Below are positions 1 through 5,378 of a stretch of DNA of 9,831 bases, one piece after another. The stretch comes from Rickettsiales bacterium (lineage in GTDB: Bacteria > Pseudomonadota > Alphaproteobacteria > Rickettsiales > UBA1997). Both the position numbers and the translations under genes were made by a program. Below the pieces are notes generated by a model. The model was given only the letters and a program-made list of their open reading frames with translations. It made no database searches and was not told the DNA's origin. The stretch spans positions 1 to 9,831 of the forward strand of contig CANEUK010000035.1 in NCBI GenBank assembly GCA_947441695.1, read 5' to 3'. Positions within the stretch are counted from its first letter, which is position 1; each line of letters begins with the position of its first letter.

Positions 1-1
1 A

Positions 2-445
2 AAAATTTCTGAGCTTCATAATTTTTTTAACCAAAATTTAGGTGAAAAAATCATGGAACTTTCGGCTAATAAAAAAATGGAATTTGATATTGCTCTCGAT
101 TTGCCGCAAGTGAATATTGAATTATTAAAAGAGCTGGCAAAGCTTGAGCCGTTTGGCGTTGGTAATGCGCGACCAAAATTTATTTTGCGCGATGTGCAAA
201 AAGTAAAAGCCAATATAATTGGCAAAACTGGTGAACATATTAGTGGAATTTTTTGCACAAAATCGGCAGTAGGTTTTACTGGACAAATTCAAGCTGTGGC
301 TTTTCGAAGCGTTAATACTGCGCTGGGAGAAATTTTACTCGATCCAAAATTTACCAAGTCTTTAAACTTGGTTGGAACCTTGAATATCAACAGTTGGATG
401 GGTGTTGAAAAAGTGCAAATGTTGATTGAGGATGTGTTAATTTAA
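2..445 (+). CDS. recJ: RecJ single-stranded-DNA exonuclease, C-terminal part (5' end outside window)
   Basis: The reading frame is open from base 2 to the TAA at 443-445, giving about 147 codons. It has no start of its own, so it is the tail of a gene that begins left of the window. Seen in the sequence: LEPFGVGNARP, the hallmark of the RecJ C-terminal region, then HISGIF and AVAFR, ending in LIEDVLI. These match the OB-fold domain that closes RecJ proteins. RecJ is a cytoplasmic 5'-3' exonuclease acting on single-stranded DNA in RecF-pathway recombination and in mismatch and base-excision repair. The DHH/DHHA1 catalytic part is not visible here. The gene is convergent with the ATPase, with 16 bases between the stop codons and no terminator hairpin. 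Its last 30 coding bases recur at 1883-1912, which is odd and is described separately. Confidence 0.9.
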   Translation, partial: KISELHNFFNQNLGEKIMELSANKKMEFDIALDLPQVNIELLKELAKLEPFGVGNARPKFILRDVQKVKANIIGKTGEHISGIFCTKSAVGFTGQIQAVAFRSVNTALGEILLDPKFTKSLNLVGTLNINSWMGVEKVQMLIEDVLI

Positions 446-446
446 A
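416..446 (+). repeat. recJ 3'-end direct repeat, copy 1 (in the intact recJ tail)
   Basis: The last 30 bases of recJ including the stop, plus one. They match 1883-1913 at 28 of 31 positions, with differences at 421, 427 and 434. The copies are in the same orientation and bracket the ATPase and the dehydrogenase remnant. Confidence 0.75.
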
Positions 447-461
447 TTTATCCAAGAAAAT

Positions 462-1643
462 TTACTCAATATTTCTCATTACTCGTCTCATGAAATCATC
501 AAATAGAGGTACGGTAAATTCGGTATCTCCGTAAGAGGGGCTGTGAATCATTCCCTTCTTAATCAAATTATTTCTGGTTGGTGAAACTGTTTGCTGCTTT
601 ACATTTAATTTTGCAGCAATGTCTCCCGACCTATGAGGTCCGCTTCCTAGTTCGGCTAGAGCGCGAAGATATTTTTTTTCATAAGGAGTCAGGCGATCAA
701 ATCTTACCCTAAAGAAGCTTTCATCAAGGCGTTGTAAAGATGTTTTTGTTGCCTCGTGAATATTTTCTAAATTAATTTCATTGGTTTCAGCGATATTCCA
801 AGAGTGATAACCCCACTCTTGAATAAAATATGGATAGCCCTCTGTTTTTGATATTATTTCATCTAGCGCTTCGGCTGTGAAGTTTGCCCCTTGTTCTTTT
901 GCTGGCTCTTGAAGAGCAAGAATTGCATCTGATTTGTTAAGTGGTCCGATGCTAGGATAATCAAATAATCGTTCTGCATAAGATTTTGATCTACCTGCGA
1001 GCCCTACAAGTTGAGGAAGACCGGCGCCAATTAATATTAATGGAAGTTGTCTTTGTGAGATTCTGTGCATTGCCATGATTAAAGAACTAAATTCTTTTTC
1101 AGATAAATATTGAATTTCGTCTATCATTATTGCTACCGCAGTTTCTCTTCCTTGAGCCGCTTCGGCAATTGCTTCAAATAAAACTGGCAAATCAGATTCT
1201 AAATCTCCGCTATCTGCCGCTCCCAATTCCGGATCTACATCAAGACTAATTTCTAAATCACCAATTTTCATTTTTATTCCGTTTAAGAAGCTTTTTAAGA
1301 CTCTAAATCCCTTTTTTACTTTTTGATTTAAATCTTTAATTTGATCTAAACTGAAAAGAACCTGTCTGAGCTGTGGAATAAGAAGGGCTGGCAAACTCTT
1401 TCCTTCATGCGCTTCTACCAAAATAGATTTAAATCCTTCACCTTGCGAATGCTTGTATATTTCATTAAGCAGAACAGTTTTTCCAACGCCGCGAAGACCA
1501 ACCAGTAAAAAACTCTTTTCAGATCTGCCTGCTTTTAGTCGGCCCAAAATTATTTTTGACCGATCTAATATATTTTTACGACCAACTAATTCTGGAGGTG
1601 GCGATCCAGCTCCGGGGGAGAAAGGATTTTGTAAGGGATTCAT
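462..1643 (-). CDS. AAA-type ATPase with C-terminal winged helix, accessory gene of unknown role
   Basis: A 393-residue protein from ATG at 1643 with no clear ribosome-binding site. The N-terminus carries PFSPGAGSPPPELVGR, typical of a widespread family of stand-alone bacterial ATP-binding proteins related to the archaeal Orc1/AAA_16 ATPases. Walker A is GLRGVGKT (residues 49-56). Walker B is AIMIDEIQYL (about 171-180, with D175 and E176). A sensor-1-like LILIGAG strand and a YAERLFDYP segment follow. The last 70 residues (RSGDIAAKLNVKQQTVSPTR) look like a helix-turn-helix/winged-helix domain, so DNA binding is likely. No signal peptide or membrane segment is seen. The family is patchily distributed and its function is not established. 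By eye the codon choice (CAG, AGA, GGA, GTA, CTT, AAG) differs from neighbours that prefer CAA, CGC, GGC and GTT, which fits horizontal acquisition. It lies between two copies of the recJ 3' end. Confidence 0.88.
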   Translation of the reverse strand: MNPLQNPFSPGAGSPPPELVGRKNILDRSKIILGRLKAGRSEKSFLLVGLRGVGKTVLLNEIYKHSQGEGFKSILVEAHEGKSLPALLIPQLRQVLFSLDQIKDLNQKVKKGFRVLKSFLNGIKMKIGDLEISLDVDPELGAADSGDLESDLPVLFEAIAEAAQGRETAVAIMIDEIQYLSEKEFSSLIMAMHRISQRQLPLILIGAGLPQLVGLAGRSKSYAERLFDYPSIGPLNKSDAILALQEPAKEQGANFTAEALDEIISKTEGYPYFIQEWGYHSWNIAETNEINLENIHEATKTSLQRLDESFFRVRFDRLTPYEKKYLRALAELGSGPHRSGDIAAKLNVKQQTVSPTRNNLIKKGMIHSPSYGDTEFTVPLFDDFMRRVMRNIE

Positions 1644-1714
1644 AGTTGTATGGAGTTTATAAAGTTATATGAAGATTGCGCTATAACATTATAAACTAGT
1701 TATAAGATGCAACA
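1644..1714 (-). promoter_or_regulatory. AT-rich upstream region of the ATPase, candidate -10 and palindrome
   Basis: The stretch before the ATPase start contains several TTATAA-like boxes. These include a near-palindrome TTATAAACTAGTTATAA (about 1689-1705 on the plus strand) and, on the minus strand, a perfect TATAAT at 1693-1688. No convincing -35 box sits 16-18 bases upstream. This could be the ATPase promoter or an operator for its own winged-helix domain. The evidence is only the motif. Confidence 0.25.
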
Positions 1715-1882
1715 TTAAAAACTGATGTGCAAAGTTTTTACTTGGCAAAATTCGGCAATTCCCAAATGCGATCCTTCGCGGCCAAATCCCGAATGTTTAA
1801 TGCCGCCAAATGGCGCAACTTCGGTGGCAAAAGATGGTTCGTTGACGCCAACCATTCCAAATTTTAAAGCGTCGGAAACGCA
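1715..1882 (-). pseudogene. Aldehyde dehydrogenase 3'-end remnant (gabD-like)
   Basis: On the minus strand a frame reads VSDALKFGMVGVN, then EVAPFGGIKHSGFGREGSH, and ends QVKTLHISF before TAA at 1717-1715. This is the last 50 or so residues of a GabD-type aldehyde dehydrogenase. It has no start, catalytic Cys or Glu region, or NAD-binding part, so it is a truncated remnant. It is not simply a copy of the full gene at 5379-6824: both ends differ (QVKTLHISF versus HVKTLHLSY, and VSDALKF versus ICDELQF). The central 121 bases are nevertheless almost identical. That pattern suggests a divergent paralog that recently recombined with, or was converted by, the intact gene. Its upstream edge runs straight into a recJ 3'-end copy at about 1880-1883. 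Confidence 0.82.
1743..1863. repeat. 121-bp direct repeat, copy 1 (dehydrogenase 3' end)
   Basis: Identical to 5407-5527, in the same orientation, except for one base (c at 1814 versus g at 5478). Identity drops sharply at both edges: t1864 versus g5528 on the right, and t1743 preceded by dissimilar bases on the left. The homology itself continues weakly outward, as expected for two dehydrogenase paralogs with a recently homogenised core. Confidence 0.95.
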
Positions 1883-1913
1883 CAAATTTTGATCGAGGAT
1901 TTGTTAATTTAAA
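1883..1913 (+). repeat. Orphan copy of the recJ 3' end
   Basis: Read on the plus strand this gives QILIEDLLI and then TAA, against QMLIEDVLI and TAA at the real recJ end. Of the three base differences one is silent and two are conservative changes (M to I, V to L), as if the copy had once been under coding constraint. Upstream of 1883 the recJ similarity stops and dehydrogenase antisense sequence begins, so this is a scar of only nine codons plus a stop. Its TTAATTTAA also supplies the LysR stop on the other strand. The short length leaves some chance of coincidence. Confidence 0.7.
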
Positions 1914-2791
1914 AATTGGCTTATCCAACTCTTAAAATCCTCGATTTTTTGCAAATGAGATTTTTGCTTGGGACTTATCAAATAATAGCTGTAACCACTT
2001 TTAAAACTGGCGGCAAAAACTTTTATTAAACTGCCATTTTCTAATTCATTCTCAATTAAAAAATCTGGTATCAGCGCAATTCCAAGGCCATCTTTTGCGG
2101 CTTTAAGCAACATAAAAAAATGTTGAAAACCATCATTAAAATTTATCTCGGTTTTTTTAACTCGGTGAAATTTAAAATAGTTTTGCCAAGTGTCGGGGCG
2201 CGAAGTGTGAAGCAATAAATTCTGATTTAGCAGGTCGTTGATGCTACGAATTTGATGTTGCGCTTTTAGTTTTGGCGAGCAAACACAAACAAGCTTTTCC
2301 GCCCACATTTTCTCTACGCAAAAATTTGGCCAACTATTTTTTCTGGCAATTCTAATCGAAAAATCCACATCATCCCTCTTATCAAAATCAACATGTCCGT
2401 CACCAATTAACATATTTATTTTATAGTAAGGATGCAAAGATTTGAACCCTTCCAACTTTGGCATTAGCCATTGATTGCTTAAAGATGGCAAAATGCTGAT
2501 GCTAATCAACTCTTTGCTAGTTTTGTTGGTTAGTTTTGTGGTTGCTTGTTCAACAATTTTTAAAGCCGCATCAATTGCCTCCAAATATTTTTCTGCCGGC
2601 TTTGTTAAAAGCAAACTTTGATGTTTGCGTTCAAACAAATTTAAGCCCAAATAATTTTCCAAAATTGCAATCTGTTTGCTAATTGCTCCTTGAGTGACAT
2701 TCAGCTCTAGAGCCGCTTTGGTAAAGCTTTGATGCTTTGCCGCCGAAGCAAAGGCACGCAGCGAATTTAGAGGTGGAAGTTTTGTTGTCAT
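1904..2791 (-). CDS. LysR-family transcriptional regulator, GcvA-like
   Basis: A DNA-binding regulator of 295 residues from the ATG at 2791. An 11-codon longer frame starting at TTG (2824) exists, but the ATG start reads MTTKLPPLNSLRAF, which matches GcvA-type N-termini, so I chose it. An N-terminal winged helix-turn-helix (residues about 8-65) contains FTKAALELNVTQGAISKQI and LGLNLFERKHQSLLLT. A periplasmic-binding-protein-like effector domain follows (about 90-295), with the GLGIALIPDFLIENEL segment usual in this subfamily. Known members often repress or activate a divergently transcribed gene in response to a small metabolite. Here the divergent neighbour is the FAD-dependent oxidoreductase. 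The last codons and stop overlap the orphan recJ tail on the opposite strand. The effector cannot be told from sequence. Confidence 0.9.
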   Translation of the reverse strand: MTTKLPPLNSLRAFASAAKHQSFTKAALELNVTQGAISKQIAILENYLGLNLFERKHQSLLLTKPAEKYLEAIDAALKIVEQATTKLTNKTSKELISISILPSLSNQWLMPKLEGFKSLHPYYKINMLIGDGHVDFDKRDDVDFSIRIARKNSWPNFCVEKMWAEKLVCVCSPKLKAQHQIRSINDLLNQNLLLHTSRPDTWQNYFKFHRVKKTEINFNDGFQHFFMLLKAAKDGLGIALIPDFLIENELENGSLIKVFAASFKSGYSYYLISPKQKSHLQKIEDFKSWISQFLN

Positions 2792-2901
2792 AAATTTTGC
2801 CAATGAGTTTTTCTCATACGTCAAGTAAAATTACTAGTTTGTCAACACAAAATAAATTGCACTTTTTGCCAGTCGTTGTTTTCAACAAATGACTGGCAAA
2901 T
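2792..2901. promoter_or_regulatory. Divergent intergenic region between LysR gene and oxidoreductase
   Basis: A 110-base space that must hold both promoters. A perfect TTGACA lies on the minus strand (2845-2840), overlapping a TTGTCA on the plus strand (2839-2844), but neither has a good TATAAT at normal spacing. A small ATGAG-TTTTT-CTCAT dyad lies at 2803-2817, in the presumed LysR leader. A much larger dyad sits next to the oxidoreductase start. Shared control by the LysR protein is an inference from layout. Confidence 0.45.
2865..2900 (+). promoter_or_regulatory. 36-base dyad/hairpin abutting the oxidoreductase start codon
   Basis: Perfect 10-base arms TTTGCCAGTC (2865-2874) and GACTGGCAAA (2891-2900) enclose a second stem, TTGTT (2876-2880) and AACAA (2884-2888), with a three-base loop. 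The right arm ends one base before the ATG at 2902 and occupies the place where a Shine-Dalgarno would be. It may be a LysR operator (DNA dyad) or, if transcribed, an mRNA hairpin masking the start. No T-run follows on either strand, so it is not a standard terminator. Confidence 0.7.
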
Positions 2902-5370
2902 ATGACAAAAATTGTAATTATCGGTGGCGGAATTGCTGGTTGCACAACGGCTTTGGAATTGGCAAAAAATAATCCTGAAGCGCAAATTATAATTCTTGAG
3001 CAAGCCCAAGAAATCCTTCAAGGCACCAGCGCCAGAACTCCGGGAAGAATGGGATTGGGCTATCATTATTTTGATGCCCAAACCGCCAAAACTTACATGC
3101 AACACACGATTGGTTTCATGAAAGAATATTCAGATTGTTTTTTGGGCGAAGAATCAACGCCGCATTTACAAAATGGTCGATATTTTATTGTTCAAGATTC
3201 CATTTTGCCGCCAGATGAAGTTTTGGCGGGCTATGAAAAAATCTCATCTCATTTCCAAGAAATTTGCGCCAAAGATGCAAGCAACAATATTTTTCAAACC
3301 CAGCGTTTGCACGAAATGCTAGATTCTAGCCAGTTTGAAGGCGGCGTTGATCCAAAAAAAATAGCTTACGCCATTCAAACCAAAGAGCGTTTGCTCGATT
3401 GGAAGAAATTTGATTCACGCCTTAAAGCAGAATTGGCGCAGCACCAAAACATTAAAATCAGAACCAATTTTAAAGTAGATAAAGTTTCTCCTCGCCAAGG
3501 CGGAGGCTTTGTTTTTGCTGATTCAGTTGAGGGCGATTATGTCGTCAATTGCACTTGGCAAAATATCGAACAGCTAAATCAAAAACTTGGTTTGGGCGAC
3601 GCGCATTTCAAAAAAGAAAATCCAAAAGAATCAGCCACCGCAAGGCTAAAATTGTTAGCCGAAGTTGCGCTTCCGCAAAAATTAGAGGGCGCCCATTCAA
3701 TGTTTTTCTGCTTTGGCGAGCATGCGATGTTTTCAAATTTAGGAAATGGAATTGGCAGAATCACCTACGCACCCGTCACAAATTTTGGCACAACAACAGA
3801 AAGTGAAATGCCAGCGCAGTGGCAAAAATGGCTTGCAAAAGGTTTGAGCGCGGAGGAACAACAAGAATACGGACAAAAAATAGTTGATGGCGTAAGTCGC
3901 TACATTCCAGCAATGGCAGGCGCGAAAGTTAAAGGCGTGATTGCCGGAATTGTTAAATCAAAAGGCGAGGTTGAACTTTCAAATCCAAACAGCTCATTTC
4001 ACAAAAGAGCTTATAGCGGAGTTGAAGAGCAGCAAATTGGCTGGATCGACAACGCCGCGATGAAATTATTTTATTGTCTTGATAACGCCAAAGAAGTTGC
4101 GGCGATAATTAAAGATCAAAAGCAAGTTTCGCCAGCTTTGAACGCAGCCGCTAAATCAATTGCCAATCAACTTCCCGAAAAAACCCAAAAGTTCGCAGAA
4201 GATTTTTTTCAATTTCATTTGCGCAGAAATTTTTCGTCGAATTTATTTTTGCCAGAAATTAATGAACAAGCGCGCAAAAAATCTGCATTACAAGACGCGT
4301 TAAAAACCAGCCAACAGCAAATTTTAAAACCAACTCCGCCACAAAAAACCTACCGCTTGATTTGCGTTTTAGATTCTGTGTCGCAGGGCGATGCAACTTT
4401 ATCAACGCTCGACGCTTCTTGCGATTACCTTCACATTCACGCGCTTGATTCAGAAATTTTGCCGCCAATTTCAGAATTTAAAAAAACTCTGCCGCCGCAA
4501 TCTGAAAATATACCAAACTCAATTGAAGATCCCGACTTTAATAAAAACCAAAAATCTGTTGCGGATAAGGCGATTCATTCGCCTTGGAGCAATTCAAAAT
4601 TATCCAAATTAGACAATAAGTCGAATTTGATTAATCATAACACGCTAACGCAATGGGGAATTCCGCTAGAACTTGCCGCTAAAAGCAGAAGCCCAAAAGT
4701 TTCTTCGCAAGAAATTAAGCAGCGCGGTCAAATAGGAATTGGCTCGGCGGCTCGCGGCGACGAGCAAAGCGGAAATTTTATTGGTGGCGGCGAAGGATTT
4801 TTATTTGGTTCGCAAAATTTTCGCGCAACCAAAGGCGGCGAGGCTTTTTTGGTTGGGGATGAAGAAAATTTTTGGACATTTCAAGTTGCTGATTTTGCGG
4901 GTGCCAAAGCCATTTCAGATTCTGTTGGGCAAGAAATTTTGGGCAGGCAAAAACTTTTGGAAATGCTTAAAGAAAAATCTGGCGGCAAACCTTTTGTTGC
5001 GGTTTTTGACGCCCAGCTTCACGAAGGATCTTTTGTTCGCAGCAACGGAATTTTTCCCGAAGACGAAGTTGCCAGAAAAACAGAATCAACATTCGACGCC
5101 AAAAAAGATCAAACGCGCGGCGGCCATTTGGTTGGTGGCAGCAACAATAAAGGAGATTTGCTTTCTTTGCGCGAGAAGTTTGACAGCGAAGAAAAAGCTG
5201 CTGCGAATGATTTTAGCCTAACAATTAAAAGCGAAATTTTGTTGAAAGCCGTTGATGAACTTGTAATTGCCAAAAGCGACGGCTCTTTAAGAGCGCCAAG
5301 AACCGAAATTCAAGTGCGCGAAGCGGCAACAAAAATTCAGAGTTTTTTGAAATCTAAAGAAAAATTATGA
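2902..5370 (+). CDS. FAD-dependent oxidoreductase (DAO family) with long C-terminal extension of unknown function
   Basis: A protein of 822 residues. The start at ATG 2902 is fixed by the Rossmann strand that begins at once: KIVIIGGGIAG, with GGGIAG at residues 8-13 and an acidic E33 closing the second strand for the FAD ribose. GTSARTPGRMGLGYHYF (41-57) resembles the FAD-contact loop of DAO-fold oxidases, and VVNCTW (about 215) the later FAD-contact strand. The DAO-like part seems to end near residue 405, the usual family length. The remaining 417 residues I do not recognise. They comprise a helical stretch (405-480), a short beta-like segment with RLICVLDS, a polar N/S/K-rich region (about 515-600), a Gly-rich patch (about 610-655), and a charged helical end (780-822). 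No signal peptide or clear membrane segment is seen. Substrate is unknown. It is divergent from the LysR gene and ends 8 bases from the convergent gabD stop. Confidence 0.85.
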   Translation: MTKIVIIGGGIAGCTTALELAKNNPEAQIIILEQAQEILQGTSARTPGRMGLGYHYFDAQTAKTYMQHTIGFMKEYSDCFLGEESTPHLQNGRYFIVQDSILPPDEVLAGYEKISSHFQEICAKDASNNIFQTQRLHEMLDSSQFEGGVDPKKIAYAIQTKERLLDWKKFDSRLKAELAQHQNIKIRTNFKVDKVSPRQGGGFVFADSVEGDYVVNCTWQNIEQLNQKLGLGDAHFKKENPKESATARLKLLAEVALPQKLEGAHSMFFCFGEHAMFSNLGNGIGRITYAPVTNFGTTTESEMPAQWQKWLAKGLSAEEQQEYGQKIVDGVSRYIPAMAGAKVKGVIAGIVKSKGEVELSNPNSSFHKRAYSGVEEQQIGWIDNAAMKLFYCLDNAKEVAAIIKDQKQVSPALNAAAKSIANQLPEKTQKFAEDFFQFHLRRNFSSNLFLPEINEQARKKSALQDALKTSQQQILKPTPPQKTYRLICVLDSVSQGDATLSTLDASCDYLHIHALDSEILPPISEFKKTLPPQSENIPNSIEDPDFNKNQKSVADKAIHSPWSNSKLSKLDNKSNLINHNTLTQWGIPLELAAKSRSPKVSSQEIKQRGQIGIGSAARGDEQSGNFIGGGEGFLFGSQNFRATKGGEAFLVGDEENFWTFQVADFAGAKAISDSVGQEILGRQKLLEMLKEKSGGKPFVAVFDAQLHEGSFVRSNGIFPEDEVARKTESTFDAKKDQTRGGHLVGGSNNKGDLLSLREKFDSEEKAAANDFSLTIKSEILLKAVDELVIAKSDGSLRAPRTEIQVREAATKIQSFLKSKEKL

Positions 5371-5378
5371 AATTACCT

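Noticed and set aside
446..461. Possible terminator between recJ and the ATPase
   Set aside because: Only 16 bases with no inverted repeat. The same holds for the 8 bases between the oxidoreductase and gabD stops.
1644..1903. tRNA or small RNA in the gap between the ATPase and LysR genes
   Set aside because: The stretch is explained by the AT-rich upstream region, the dehydrogenase remnant and the recJ tail. No cloverleaf or conserved tRNA arm motif was found.
1904..2824. Longer LysR protein starting at TTG 2824
   Set aside because: The ATG at 2791 matches the subfamily N-terminus, and the 11 extra residues have no counterpart.
2865..2900. Rho-independent terminator for the LysR or oxidoreductase side
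   Set aside because: The stem is strong but no T-run follows on either strand, and its place directly before a start codon does not suit a terminator.
3318..3331. Short palindrome CTAGATTCTAG inside the oxidoreductase gene
   Set aside because: Brief, within coding sequence and not repeated elsewhere in the window. No reason to assign a function.
4739..5221. 160-codon open frame inside the oxidoreductase gene in another plus-strand frame
   Set aside because: It is basic and compositionally odd and lies fully within the long frame, whose codon pattern is consistent throughout. It is a shadow of the real gene. A frameshift is not indicated because the 822-codon frame runs unbroken.
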